A stretch of DNA of 64,000 bases from Streptomyces piniterrae (GTDB lineage Bacteria; Actinomycetota; Actinomycetes; Streptomycetales; Streptomycetaceae), in assembly GCF_005048155.1 (NCBI RefSeq), contig NZ_SUMB01000008.1, positions 62,001 through 126,000 of the forward strand, given 5' to 3'. Position numbers and translations under genes: made by a program. Below the pieces are notes generated by a model, which searched no databases, was not told the origin of the DNA, and worked only from the letters and a program-made list of their open reading frames with translations. How positions within the stretch are numbered: position 1 is the stretch's first letter; each line of letters begins with the position of its first letter. Positions 48,890-57,563 of the stretch are shown here, piece by piece.

Positions 48890-50281
48890 CTACACCCCCA
48901 CCGCCTCCTCCATTTCCTGCTCCGCCGCCTGCTCCGCCTCCGCCTCCGACGCTTCGTACCGCCGCTTCCGCTTCGTCTCCGGCTCGGGCACCGTCGCCGC
49001 CACCGCGGCCGCCGCCACCGCCGCGGCGTTGGCCGCCGCGTTCGCTTCGGCGGTACGTCGCCGCCGCTCGGCCAGCGCCGCGACGCCGACCATCAGCAGG
49101 CCCGCGACCAGCCACAACGCCAGCGTCCAGACATGCCCGGCCAGGCCGTAATCGTCGAAGTAGACGTGGCTGCGGGTGCCTTCCACAAAGCCCGCGCCGT
49201 TCCAGAAGGAGTGCAGCGCCGCGAAGAAGCCGTTCTGCAGCTCGGGGCGGAAAATCCCCCCGGAGGACGTGAAGTTGAGCATCACGAACAGCGCCATCAC
49301 GCCGAGCGTGGTCCAACGCTTGAGGAAGGTGTGCAGGCCGGTGCCGATCAGGAGGATGCCGGCGGAGTACAGCCAGGCCATGCCCCACAGGCCCCACAGC
49401 CCGTTGTCCACAAGGTGGAAGACCGGCCCGGCGAAGAGCGTCCCGATGATGCCGACCACGAAGGAGGTGCCGGTGGCGAGCACCGCGCGCAACCAGAGCG
49501 GCAGCACGGCGCCGGCCCCGCCGATCACCGCGACCGAGGCGTACGAGCCGATGCTGATCGCGACCAGCAGGAAGAAGATGCCCTGCCCGGTCGGGTCGTC
49601 CTCGACGGGTGGCGCCGCATCGGTGACCTTCAGCGGGAAGCCCTGCTTCGCTGCGATCGGTGTGAAGACCTTCTGCACGACGGACGCGCTGGTGTCGGAC
49701 CCGGCGGTCGCCACGATCAGTTCGGGCGCCGACGGGGCACTCGGCTCGGCATCCGGAGACGCGCCCCTGGTCTCACCGTCCCTGTTCCCACCGTGGCCCG
49801 GGCCCTTCACCTGCGCCGGGTTCATGACGTAAGCACCGAAGATCTTCTGCTGTTTGAGCTGGTCCACCGCCTCGGACCGGTCGGCGACGGTCCGTACCTC
49901 CAGGTCGCCGCCCGCCTTGTCATTGATCGACTGAGCGAGCAGCTGCGCGCTCTGGCCCGATCCGACGACCGCGACGGGCAGGTCGTGCGGCGCGGGGTGG
50001 GCGAACGCTCCCAGGTAGGCCAGGCCCATGCCGACGCACATCAGCAGCGGGGTGATCAGGTGCGTCAGCACGTGGCCCAGCCCGGAGGAGCGGGCGGATC
50101 GGTGCGCAGCCGAGTGCGTGCCCTGATGCGTGCCCTGATGCGCGCCGTGATGCGCGCCCAAGCGGTCGCCGGGATGCGAAGCATTCGGCCCGTTTCGCTC
50201 GTCGTACCGACGATCTCTTCCCGGGTTTCCTGCGTGGTCTCTTCGGGGGTCGCTTCGGTGGTCGGGACGGACCGGACTCAT
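48890..50281 (-). CDS. YhgE/Pip- or DUF3533-like membrane protein
   Basis: 463 residues from ATG 50281, with GAAGGA 9 bp upstream. N-terminal 50 residues are His/Gly/Ala-rich with GAHHGAHQGTHQGTH repeats. One membrane span near 70-95 is followed by an outside domain of about 150 residues (LPVAVVGSGQSAQLLAQSINDKAGGDLEVRTVADRSEAVDQLKQQKIFGAYVMNP). About five spans follow, then a charged Glu/Ala tail. This is the layout of ABC-2-like/YhgE export proteins. It is divergent from a MarR regulator, so it is probably a regulated efflux or secretion component. Confidence 0.78.
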   Translation of the reverse strand: MSPVRPDHRSDPRRDHAGNPGRDRRYDERNGPNASHPGDRLGAHHGAHQGTHQGTHSAAHRSARSSGLGHVLTHLITPLLMCVGMGLAYLGAFAHPAPHDLPVAVVGSGQSAQLLAQSINDKAGGDLEVRTVADRSEAVDQLKQQKIFGAYVMNPAQVKGPGHGGNRDGETRGASPDAEPSAPSAPELIVATAGSDTSASVVQKVFTPIAAKQGFPLKVTDAAPPVEDDPTGQGIFFLLVAISIGSYASVAVIGGAGAVLPLWLRAVLATGTSFVVGIIGTLFAGPVFHLVDNGLWGLWGMAWLYSAGILLIGTGLHTFLKRWTTLGVMALFVMLNFTSSGGIFRPELQNGFFAALHSFWNGAGFVEGTRSHVYFDDYGLAGHVWTLALWLVAGLLMVGVAALAERRRRTAEANAAANAAAVAAAAVAATVPEPETKRKRRYEASEAEAEQAAEQEMEEAVGV

Positions 50282-50420
50282 GGGGCAGTCCTTCTCAGCT
50301 GGTCGGCTCGGCTGTCGCCAGGGAGTGATGGGCGGTGCTGACGGGGCCCAGGACGTCCAGTGCATCCAGTGCATCGACGACGCCCACACCCAGCCACCCA
50401 CCCCTCCCCACAGTTGGCAA

Positions 50421-50452
50421 TTACAACTCTCAAACTGCGTTGTACTATACAA
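50421..50452 (+). promoter_or_regulatory. MarR-gene promoter with palindromic operator
   Basis: TTACAA (50421-50426) and TACTAT (50443-50448) are spaced by 16 bp. The palindrome TTGTA-CTA-TACAA (50440-50452) covers the -10 box, as expected for an autoregulated MarR protein. The region is very AT-rich for this genome. Confidence 0.6.
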
Positions 50453-50475
50453 CTACTTTGACGAAAGGCAACCCC

Positions 50476-50910
50476 GTGCCCCACCGCGACGACTCCGTCG
50501 AGACCATCCACCAGGAGCTCACCGCGTTCGCCCGGCGCGCCCGCGCCACCGCCGCCCGTATGCATCCCGAGCTGTCGCTGGTCTCCTACACCCTGCTCGC
50601 ACACCTCGATGACCAGCAGGGATGCCGCGCAACGGACCTCGCGGCGCACTACTGCCTGGACAAGTCCACGGTGAGCCGGCAGATCGCCGCCCTGGAGAAG
50701 CTCGGCTTCGTCGAGCGCCGCGTCGACCCGGACGATCACCGCGTCCAGGTGCTGCACCCCACCGAGAAGGGCGCCCAGACGCTCGCCAATGTCACCGCGA
50801 GCCGCCGACAGGCCTTCCAGGAGCGGCTGGCCGACTGGGACGAGGCCGACCTCGACCGTTTCGCTTCCTACCTGGCGCGCTACAACGCCACCCAGGAGAG
50901 CCGCGACTGA
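50476..50910 (+). CDS. MarR family regulator
   Basis: 144 residues from GTG 50476 (AAAGG 8 bp upstream). The winged helix is canonical (LVSYTLLAHLDDQQGCRATDLAAHYCLDKSTVSRQIAALEKLGFVERRVDPDDHRVQVLHPTEKG). A Cys in HYCLDKST inside the recognition-helix region could sense oxidants or thiol-reactive compounds. It is divergent from the YhgE-like membrane protein, which it likely represses. Confidence 0.9.
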   Translation: MPHRDDSVETIHQELTAFARRARATAARMHPELSLVSYTLLAHLDDQQGCRATDLAAHYCLDKSTVSRQIAALEKLGFVERRVDPDDHRVQVLHPTEKGAQTLANVTASRRQAFQERLADWDEADLDRFASYLARYNATQESRD

Positions 50911-50982
50911 CGCGACGCCCCCAGCACGCCCGCGCCCCCGAGTCCGCAACCACGCCGGGGCGAGCCGGCGCCCACCGGCCGG

Positions 50983-51345
50983 CTACTTCCGGAACCGCTC
51001 CGGGCACTGCCCGCCATCGGCGAGATACGTCTCGGCCCAGCGCCCCAGCTCCTTGAGCGAGGGCTCCATCGCCCGCCCCGCCTCCGAGAGGCGGTAGGAG
51101 ACGCGCAGCGGCGGTCCCGCGTCCACCTCGCGTACGACCAGGCCGGTCGCCGCCAGCTCGGCGAGGCGGTCGGACAGCATGCGCTCACTGATCCCCGGGA
51201 TCGCCCGCCGAAGATCGGCGAAGTGCACCGGCCCCGGCATCAGCGTGGCGACGATCAGGCCCGTCCAGCGCTTTCCGAACAGCTCGAAGACGCGCGTCAT
51301 ACCGCCGTCGACCTGCCTGCACACCGCCTCGCCATGATCCGCCAT
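50983..51345 (-). CDS. HxlR family regulator
   Basis: 120 residues from ATG 51345. HxlR winged helix: MTRVFELFGKRWTGLIVATLMPGPVHFADLRRAIPGISERMLSDRLAELAATGLVVREV. A Cys near the N-terminus (EAVCRQVDGG) sits where redox-sensing HxlR proteins such as YodB/HypR have theirs. It is divergent from azoR across a very AT-rich promoter region, matching the common HxlR-azoreductase arrangement for quinone or electrophile stress. Confidence 0.9.
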   Translation of the reverse strand: MADHGEAVCRQVDGGMTRVFELFGKRWTGLIVATLMPGPVHFADLRRAIPGISERMLSDRLAELAATGLVVREVDAGPPLRVSYRLSEAGRAMEPSLKELGRWAETYLADGGQCPERFRK

Positions 51346-51385
51346 GAAGCCAGAGTACCGCCCTCGCGTTGGGGACTGCAAAAAA

Positions 51386-51420
51386 GTAAGTACCTGTGTT
51401 ATTAATAGTGACGTACAGAT
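51386..51420. promoter_or_regulatory. HxlR/azoR divergent promoter-operator region
   Basis: Two GTAC elements (51390-51393 and 51413-51416) flank the perfect palindrome TATTAATA (51400-51407). This 35-base stretch is the most AT-rich in the area and lies 65 bp from the azoR ATG. Confidence 0.45.
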
Positions 51421-51470
51421 TTCAACCAGCTGCCGGGCGCCCTCCGGCCGCGAACCGAAGGACGATCCCC

Positions 51471-52121
51471 ATGGCCACGCTTCTGCACCTCGACTCCTCC
51501 GTCTCCCCCGAGGGCGGCTCCGCCTCCCGCTCGGTGACCGCGGCCTTCCGCAAGGCCTGGGAGGAGCAGCACCCCGACGGCACCGTCATCTACCGCGACC
51601 TGGCCGCCGACCCGCTGCCGCACCTCGACGGCGTCGCCGCCTCCGCCGGCTTCTCCGACCCCGCCACGCACACCCCCGAGCAGCAGGCCGCCTTCGCGCT
51701 GCGGGTCGAGCTCGCCGAGGAGGTCGAGCAGGCCGACGCGATCGTCATAGGCGCCCCGATGTACAACTTCACGATCCCCTCCACGCTCAAGGCGTGGCTC
51801 GACCAGGCGATCATCATGGGCCGCACGATCGGCCCCGAGCCGTCGGCCAAGGGCACGCCGGTCACCGTCGTCGCCAGCCGCGGCGGTTCGTACGCGCCGG
51901 GCACTCCCCGCGAGGGCTTCGAGTACGTCCAGACCTACCTTCAGGCCATCCTGGGCGAGGGTTTCGGCTTCGATGTCGACTTCATCGTCCCCGAGCTGAC
52001 CATGGCCCCCGCCAACCCGGCGATGTCCGAGCTCATCCCGAAGTTTGAGGCCTCCCGCGACAAGGCCCACGAGGACGCGACGGCCAAGGCCAAGGCTCTC
52101 GCCGAGCGCCTCGCGGCCTGA
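51471..52121 (+). CDS. azoR: FMN-dependent NADH:quinone oxidoreductase/azoreductase
   Basis: 216 residues from ATG 51471 (GAAGGA 8 bp upstream). Flavodoxin-like fold of the AzoR type: LLHLDSSVSPEGGSASRSVTAAF, the FMN-site motif GAPMYNFTIPSTLKAWLDQ, and TVVASRGGSY. It reduces quinones and azo dyes with NADH, protecting against thiol-reactive quinones. Divergent from the HxlR gene that probably represses it. Confidence 0.92.
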   Translation: MATLLHLDSSVSPEGGSASRSVTAAFRKAWEEQHPDGTVIYRDLAADPLPHLDGVAASAGFSDPATHTPEQQAAFALRVELAEEVEQADAIVIGAPMYNFTIPSTLKAWLDQAIIMGRTIGPEPSAKGTPVTVVASRGGSYAPGTPREGFEYVQTYLQAILGEGFGFDVDFIVPELTMAPANPAMSELIPKFEASRDKAHEDATAKAKALAERLAA

Positions 52122-52235
52122 CGCCACATCACCCGCACCACCGGCGACGCCCGCATCACCCGCACCAGCCCGTTCGCACTCAAGGGGCACCGCGGCCACG
52201 ATCCACGACCCGGTGCCCCACGTGACGGAGATCGC

Positions 52236-52319
52236 GGGCACAGCCCGGATATCCGGATATAAGGGCACAGCCCAGATGTAACGGCACGGCCCGGATGTGA
52301 GGGCACGGCCCGGATGTGA
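52236..52319. repeat. non-coding tandem repeats, 19-bp unit
   Basis: Units at 52263-52281, 52282-52300 and 52301-52319 (consensus GGGCACGGCCCGGATGTGA), preceded by a longer degenerate copy (52236-52262) containing ATATCCGGATAT. They lie 115 bp downstream of azoR. No spacer structure as in CRISPR. Confidence 0.85.
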
Positions 52320-52467
52320 GGTAGCCCTCACCCCCCCGCAGGCAGATCCGCCGCCGGACCGGGCGCAGCGCGTCCCCAACTTCCCGACGTAGCCGGGGAG
52401 ATCGCCGGAAACCCCAGCAGATCACGCCGAATCACCAAGCCGAAACGCCAAGCCGGAACGCCAAAAG

Positions 52468-52507
52468 GAAAAGGTCCCCACCGTCATCCGGTGAGGACCT
52501 TTTCTTC
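52468..52507. terminator. hairpin with A- and T-runs between azoR and tRNA-Leu
   Basis: GAAAAGGTCC (52468-52477) pairs with GGACCTTTTC (52495-52504), and a 5-bp inner stem continues past one mismatch. T-rich flanks exist on both strands, so it can end transcription from either side. Confidence 0.8.
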
Positions 52508-52514
52508 GTTACTC

Positions 52515-52534
52515 AGAAGCACCTGGGTGCTTCT
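52515..52534. terminator. second hairpin directly after tRNA-Leu
   Basis: AGAAGCACC (52515-52523) and GGTGCTTCT (52526-52534), 9-bp stem with 2-nt loop, 4 bp beyond the tRNA 3' end on the minus strand. It may guide 3' processing or termination. Confidence 0.6.
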
Positions 52535-52537
52535 CAG

Positions 52538-52621
52538 TGCGCGAGGGGGGAGTTGAACCCCCACGCCCTTTCGGGCACTGGAACCTGAATCCAGCGCGTC
52601 TGCCTATTCCGCCACCCGCGC
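52538..52621 (-). tRNA. tRNA-Leu (CAG anticodon)
   Basis: 84 nt on the minus strand. The acceptor stem pairs GCGCGGG with CTCGCGC; the anticodon loop TTCAGGT holds CAG; a long variable arm (TGCCCGAAAGGGCG) marks a class II tRNA; the T-loop GTTCAAC is normal. CCA is not encoded. CUG is the main leucine codon in such genomes. Confidence 0.95.
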
Positions 52622-53132
52622 ATGGGTGTTGCCGATGGATTCTCTCACAGGATCCGGGCTGTTCCGTCCGGGTCTTGTGCGAGCGCCTGCCGACATCCAG
52701 AAGATTAGCACGGTGTCGAGGGTGCCTTCACACGCCTTTCCCCCGGTCCCCGCCCTGCGGCCAGCCCGGGACGGTGGGCGGCCGTGTGCCGGGGGTTCGC
52801 CAGGGGACCCCGGGAGGGTTCACACTCACGGTGTCCGCCACCGGGGGGCACGGGCCGCCGGTGACGGCATCGGGGCCCGGGGCCGGCCGGAAGGGCTCCG
52901 GCCCCCCGCCCGGTCGGAGAGGTGGGCGGTTGCGGGACACTGTCTCTGGGGCACATCTACGATCGCAGTGCACAAGCAGTGGGCAAGGAGAGGTCAGTAC
53001 CGGGCAACCCTGTGAGGGGCGACACTCGTCCTCCAGGCGGGAAAGGGGAACCAGCCGATTTCCCGACGCGTGGATACGATCAGTAAGCAGTACCAGGCCG
53101 ACCCCGACGAAGACTGAGGAAGGAGGTGCCCC
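52622..53132. other. 511-bp gap before fhaA
   Basis: No gene seen. It should contain the tRNA-Leu promoter (leftward) and the promoter of the fhaA-pknB operon (rightward). A GGAAGGAGGTG ribosome site lies just before fhaA. I see no strong repeat or hairpin. Confidence 0.4.
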
Positions 53133-53963
53133 GTGGGAGTACTGAAGCGTTTCGAGCAGCGTCTCGAAGGTCTCGTCAACGGCACCTTCGCCAAGGTGTT
53201 CAAGTCCGAGGTACAGCCCGTCGAGATCGCCGGCGCACTGCAGCGTGAGTGCGACAACAACGCGACCATCTGGAACCGCGACCGCACGGTCGTCCCCAAC
53301 GACTTCATCGTCGAGCTGAGCGCCCCCGACTACGAGCGGCTCAGCCCGTACAGCGGGCAGCTCGGCGACGAGCTCTCCAGCATGGTCCGCGACTACGCCA
53401 AGCAGCAGCGCTACACCTTCATGGGCCCGATCAAGGTGCACCTGGAGAAGGCCGACGATCTGGACACCGGCCTGTACCGCGTCCGCAGCCGCACTCTCGC
53501 GTCCAGCACGTCCCAGGAGCAGCCGGGCCAGGCAGCCGCCGCGCGCGCCTCCATGGCACCCCGTGGCGGCCACGGCGGCGGCCACGTGGGCCCGCCCCCC
53601 ATGCCCTCGTCCCCGCCCCCCGGCGCCGCACAGCCCGTACCCCGTGCCGCGCCGCCCGGTGCGGGGCCGCAGCCCTATGCGCAGACCAGGCGCTGGATCG
53701 AGATCAACGGCACCCGCCACCAGATCTCGCGCCCCACCCTCGTACTGGGCCGCAGCACCGACGCGGACGTACGGATCGACGATCCCGGTGTCTCGCGTCG
53801 GCACTGTGAGATCCGCGTCGGAACGCCCCCCACGATCCAGGATCTGGGCTCCACGAACGGCATCGTGGTGGACGGGCAGCACACCACTCGCGCTAATCTC
53901 CGCGACGGCTCACGAATCGTCGTGGGCAGTACCACCATCGTTTACCGGCAAGCCGAAGGGTGA
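53133..53963 (+). CDS. fhaA: FhaA: DUF3662 and FHA domain protein
   Basis: 276 residues from GTG 53133 with AGGAGGTG upstream. Residues 1-115 are the DUF3662 domain (GVLKRFEQRLEGLVNGTFAKVFKSEVQPVEIAGALQRECDNN). A Gly/Pro-rich linker leads to an FHA domain (TLVLGRSTDADVRIDDPGVSRRHCEI..IQDLGSTNGIVVDGQ), with phospho-Thr-binding Arg, Ser and Asn in GRS, SRRH and STNG. Orthologues bind phosphorylated partners of PknB such as MviN and slow peptidoglycan synthesis. First gene of the cell-wall regulation operon. Confidence 0.94.
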   Translation: MGVLKRFEQRLEGLVNGTFAKVFKSEVQPVEIAGALQRECDNNATIWNRDRTVVPNDFIVELSAPDYERLSPYSGQLGDELSSMVRDYAKQQRYTFMGPIKVHLEKADDLDTGLYRVRSRTLASSTSQEQPGQAAAARASMAPRGGHGGGHVGPPPMPSSPPPGAAQPVPRAAPPGAGPQPYAQTRRWIEINGTRHQISRPTLVLGRSTDADVRIDDPGVSRRHCEIRVGTPPTIQDLGSTNGIVVDGQHTTRANLRDGSRIVVGSTTIVYRQAEG

Positions 53964-53973
53964 AGCGGGGGCA

Positions 53974-54501
53974 ATGTCAGAGCTGACCCTCACGGTCATG
54001 CGGTTGGGTTTCCTCGCCGTACTGTGGCTGTTCGTCATCGTGGCCGTCCAGGTCATCCGCAGCGATCTGTTCGGCACGCGCGTCACCCAGCGCGGTGCCG
54101 CCCGGCGCGGCGGGCAGGAACCGCGTGCGCAGCGCCAGGCCGCGCCGCCGCCGCAGCAGCAGCGCCGCCAGGACAGCGGCCGCGGCGGTAACCGCCAGCG
54201 TCGCGGAGCCCCCACCAAGCTGGTGGTTTCCGAAGGCACGCTGACCGGTACTACCGTCGCGCTCCAAGGCCAGACCATCTCCCTGGGCCGTGCGCACGAC
54301 TCCACGATCGTGCTGGACGACGACTACGCGTCCAGCAGGCATGCCAGGATCTACCCGGACCGTGACGGCCAGTGGATCGTCGAGGACCTCGGTTCCACCA
54401 ATGGCACGTATCTTGACCGGACCCGACTGACGACCCCGACACCGATTCCGCTGGGAGCCCCGATCCGCATCGGCAAGACCGTCATCGAGCTGCGGAAGTA
54501 G
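53974..54501 (+). CDS. fhaB: FhaB (FipA-type) membrane-anchored FHA protein
   Basis: 175 residues from ATG 53974. One N-terminal membrane helix (MRLGFLAVLWLFVIVAVQVI), a Gln/Arg-rich linker, and a C-terminal FHA domain (ISLGRAHDSTIVLDDDYASSRHARI..VEDLGSTNGTYLDR). It is expected to bring phospho-proteins to the divisome or elongasome at the membrane. It starts 10 bp after fhaA. Confidence 0.94.
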   Translation: MSELTLTVMRLGFLAVLWLFVIVAVQVIRSDLFGTRVTQRGAARRGGQEPRAQRQAAPPPQQQRRQDSGRGGNRQRRGAPTKLVVSEGTLTGTTVALQGQTISLGRAHDSTIVLDDDYASSRHARIYPDRDGQWIVEDLGSTNGTYLDRTRLTTPTPIPLGAPIRIGKTVIELRK

Positions 54502-54585
54502 TACGACAATGAGCGAGCGGAGCGAGCGAGCCGCGGCGGTCCACTCGACGGACCCCAGCGCGCTCCCGACCGGAGGGTGGGCACC

Positions 54586-56157
54586 GTGCGGATGTACCCC
54601 GAGCCGACGGGTGAGGTGCGCATGAGCCTGTCACTGCGCTTCGCCGCCGGATCGCACAAGGGCATGATCCGGGAGGGCAACGAGGACTCCGGCTACGCCG
54701 GGCCCCGCCTCCTGGCCGTCGCGGACGGCATGGGCGGCCAGGCCGCCGGTGAGGTCGCCAGCTCGGAGGTGATCTCCAGCCTCGTCCAGCTCGACGACGA
54801 TGTGCCCGGCTCCGACATCCTCACCTCCCTCGGCAGCGCCGTGCAGCGCGCCAATGAGCAGCTGCGGGTCATGGTCGAGGAGGACGCCCAGCTCGAAGGC
54901 ATGGGCACCACGCTCACCGCCCTGCTGTGGACCGGCCAGCGGCTCGGCCTGGTGCACGTCGGCGACTCGCGCGCCTACCTGCTGCGGGACGGCGTGCTGA
55001 CCCAGATCACACAGGACCACACCTGGGTGCAGCGGCTCGTCGACGAGGGCCGGATCACCGAGGAAGAGGCCACCACCCACCCGCAGCGTTCGCTGCTGAT
55101 GCGGGCGCTGGGCAGCGGTGATCATGTCGAGCCGGATCTCTCGATCCGCGAGGTGCGGGCCGGCGACCGGTATCTGATCTGCTCGGACGGGCTGTCCGGC
55201 GTCGTCAGCCACCAGACGCTGGAAGAGACCCTCGCCAGCTACCACGGGCCGCACGAGACCATCCAGGAGCTGATCCAGCTCGCGCTGCGCGGCGGCGGAC
55301 CGGACAACATCACCTGCATCGTCGCCGACGTCCTGGACGTGGACGGCAACGACACGTTGGCCGGCCAGCTCAACGACACCCCGGTCATCGTGGGTGCCGT
55401 CGCCGAGAACCAGAACCAGCTCAGCGACCCCAGCACGATGCAGACGCCGGCCGCCCGGGCCGCCGAGCTCGGCCGCCGGGACACCCCGCCGGCACCCCCC
55501 GGAGGCGCCTTCGGCCCGCCCGGAAGCGGCGGCCCTGACGTCGGCATGCCGCCGCAGGGCTCGTTCGGCGCGTTCATGGACGAGGACTTCGTCAAGCCGC
55601 GGCAGCGCGGGAAGTGGCTCAAGCGGTCGCTGATCATCGCCCTTGTGCTGGGCGTCGTCGGCGGTGGGCTGTACGCCGGCTACCAGTGGACGCAGACGCA
55701 GTACTACGTCGGTTCCAAGGACAATCACGTGGCGCTGTACCGGGGCCTCAGCCAGGACCTGGCGTGGATCTCGCTCAGCGACGTCGATGAGGACCACCCC
55801 GAGATCGAACTCAAGTACCTGCCGATGTACCAGCGCAACCAGGTCAAGGAGACGATCGCGGTCGACAGCCGCAGTCAGGCGAGCGAGAAGGTCACCGAGC
55901 TCAGCCGGCAGGCCCTCGCCTGCCGCAGCAAGGAGCAGCGGGAGGCCGCCGAGCGCGACGCCGCGCGGGAGAAGGGCGAGGGCCAGGCCGGCGGGACGAC
56001 CGGCGGCAAGCCGGGCACGCCCAGCGGCAAGCCGTCCTCCTCCGCGACCGCCGGCACGCTCGCCGCGAGCCCGTCTCCCACTCCCACACCCACCGCCAGC
56101 CAGGCCCCCTCCGAGGAGCAGCAGAAGCTGGAAAAAAATTGCAGCACCCAGCAGTGA
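54586..56157 (+). CDS. pstP: PstP: membrane PP2C Ser/Thr phosphatase
   Basis: 523 residues from GTG 54586, which has GGAGGG 8 bp upstream; ATG 54622 is a shorter option. The PP2C catalytic domain (residues 15-250) has the metal-binding Asp residues in GNEDSG, VADGMGG, VGDSRAYLL, ICSDGLSGVV and GGPDNITCIV. A Pro-rich linker precedes one membrane span (about 350-370), and an outside domain of about 150 residues ends in Lys/Ser/Pro-rich sequence. It removes phosphate from PknB and its targets. Co-transcribed with rodA. Confidence 0.95.
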   Translation: MRMYPEPTGEVRMSLSLRFAAGSHKGMIREGNEDSGYAGPRLLAVADGMGGQAAGEVASSEVISSLVQLDDDVPGSDILTSLGSAVQRANEQLRVMVEEDAQLEGMGTTLTALLWTGQRLGLVHVGDSRAYLLRDGVLTQITQDHTWVQRLVDEGRITEEEATTHPQRSLLMRALGSGDHVEPDLSIREVRAGDRYLICSDGLSGVVSHQTLEETLASYHGPHETIQELIQLALRGGGPDNITCIVADVLDVDGNDTLAGQLNDTPVIVGAVAENQNQLSDPSTMQTPAARAAELGRRDTPPAPPGGAFGPPGSGGPDVGMPPQGSFGAFMDEDFVKPRQRGKWLKRSLIIALVLGVVGGGLYAGYQWTQTQYYVGSKDNHVALYRGLSQDLAWISLSDVDEDHPEIELKYLPMYQRNQVKETIAVDSRSQASEKVTELSRQALACRSKEQREAAERDAAREKGEGQAGGTTGGKPGTPSGKPSSSATAGTLAASPSPTPTPTASQAPSEEQQKLEKNCSTQQ

Positions 56158-56180
56158 GGGCGTAGGGGGCCGGACATCTC

Positions 56181-57563
56181 ATGAGCAGTACCACCAACAC
56201 CACCACCGTCGGCACCATCGGGGCCCCGAGCCGCCGCAACACCGAGCTGGCGATGCTCGTCTTCGCGGTGCTGATCCCCGTGTTCGCGTACATCAACGTC
56301 GGCCTGGCGAAGGACCACTCCGTGCCCGCCGGCGTTCTCGGCTATGCGCTCGGCCTGGGCCTGCTGGCCGGCGTGGCGCACCTCGTCGTCCGCAAGTGGG
56401 CGCCGTACGCCGACCCGCTGATGCTGCCGATCGCCACCCTGCTCAACGGCATGGGGCTGGTCTTCATCTGGCGGCTCGACCAGGAGCCGTCGCTGGGCTC
56501 GGCGATGGCGCCCAACCAGCTGATGTGGTCGACGTTCGGCGTGGCGCTGTTCCTCGCCATCCTGATCTTCCTCAAGGACCACCGCGTCCTGCAGCGCTAC
56601 ACCTATATCTCCATGGTCGTGGCGCTGGTCCTGCTGATCGCGCCGGTGTTCTTCCCCGGCGTGAACGGCGCCAAGATCTGGATCACGATTCCCGGGCTCG
56701 GGTCGCTCCAGCCCGGGGAATTCGCGAAGATCATCATCGCGGTCTTCTTCGCCGGCTATCTGATGGTGAAGCGGGACGCGCTGGCGCTGGCCAGCCGCCG
56801 CTTCATGGGGCTCTACCTCCCGCGCGGCCGCGACCTCGGCCCGATCCTGGTCATCTGGGCACTGAGCCTGATGATCCTGGTCTTCGAGACCGACCTGGGC
56901 ACCTCGCTGCTCTTCTTCGGCCTCTTCGTCGTGATGCTGTACGTCGCCACCGAGCGCACCAGCTGGATCGTCTTCGGTCTGCTGCTCAGCGCGGGCGGCG
57001 CAGTCGCGGTGGGCACCTTCGAGTCGCACGTCCAGACCCGTGTCCACAACTGGCTCAACCCGCTGGAGCTGCAGGGCGGCGGTGTCACCGAGACCGCCCA
57101 GGCGATGTACTCCTTCGGCTCCGGCGGCATCTTCGGCTCCGGCCTCGGCCAGGGCTACTCGCGTCTGATCCTCGGCATCGCGCCCAAGAGCGACTACATT
57201 CTCGCCACGGTCGGCGAGGAGATCGGCCTCGCCGGGCTGATGGGCATCCTGCTGCTGTACGGCCTGCTGATCGAGCGCGGTATCCGTACGGCGCTGGCCG
57301 CCCGCGACCCGTTCGGCAAGCTGCTGGCGGTCGGCCTGTCCGGCGCCTTCGCGCTGCAGGTCTTCGTCGTCGCCGGCGGTGTGACCGGCCTGATCCCGCT
57401 GACCGGTATGACGATGCCGTTCCTGGCCCAGGGCGGCTCGTCCGTGATCGCCAACTGGGCGCTCGTCGGGATCCTGCTGCGTATCAGCGACACCGCGCGG
57501 CGCCCGGCGCCGGCCCCCGCCCCGTCCACCGACGCCGAGATGACCCAGGTGGTCCGCCCGTGA
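56181..57563 (+). CDS. rodA: RodA/FtsW/SpoVE family glycosyltransferase
   Basis: 460 residues with about 12 membrane spans. SEDS-family motifs: NGAKIWITIPGLGSLQPGEFAKI, FETDLGTSLLFFGLF, and TVGEEIGLAGLMGILLLYG, including the catalytic Asp in ETDLG. It polymerises lipid II into glycan strands together with a class B PBP. Followed by pbpA with a 4-bp overlap (GTGA). Confidence 0.95.
   Translation: MSSTTNTTTVGTIGAPSRRNTELAMLVFAVLIPVFAYINVGLAKDHSVPAGVLGYALGLGLLAGVAHLVVRKWAPYADPLMLPIATLLNGMGLVFIWRLDQEPSLGSAMAPNQLMWSTFGVALFLAILIFLKDHRVLQRYTYISMVVALVLLIAPVFFPGVNGAKIWITIPGLGSLQPGEFAKIIIAVFFAGYLMVKRDALALASRRFMGLYLPRGRDLGPILVIWALSLMILVFETDLGTSLLFFGLFVVMLYVATERTSWIVFGLLLSAGGAVAVGTFESHVQTRVHNWLNPLELQGGGVTETAQAMYSFGSGGIFGSGLGQGYSRLILGIAPKSDYILATVGEEIGLAGLMGILLLYGLLIERGIRTALAARDPFGKLLAVGLSGAFALQVFVVAGGVTGLIPLTGMTMPFLAQGGSSVIANWALVGILLRISDTARRPAPAPAPSTDAEMTQVVRP

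Noticed and set aside
47993..50341. Plus-strand open frame (782 aa) crossing DUF2252 and the YhgE-like gene
   Set aside because: Crosses two real genes and a purine tract; His/Arg/Gly-rich shadow.
52236..52319. Tandem repeats considered as a CRISPR array
   Set aside because: Units abut without spacers and no cas genes are present.
55643..57559. Long in-frame extension upstream of pbpA
   Set aside because: Covers the pstP and rodA coding regions in another frame; residues are Arg/Ala/Pro rich. PbpA starts at GTG 57560 with overlap to rodA.
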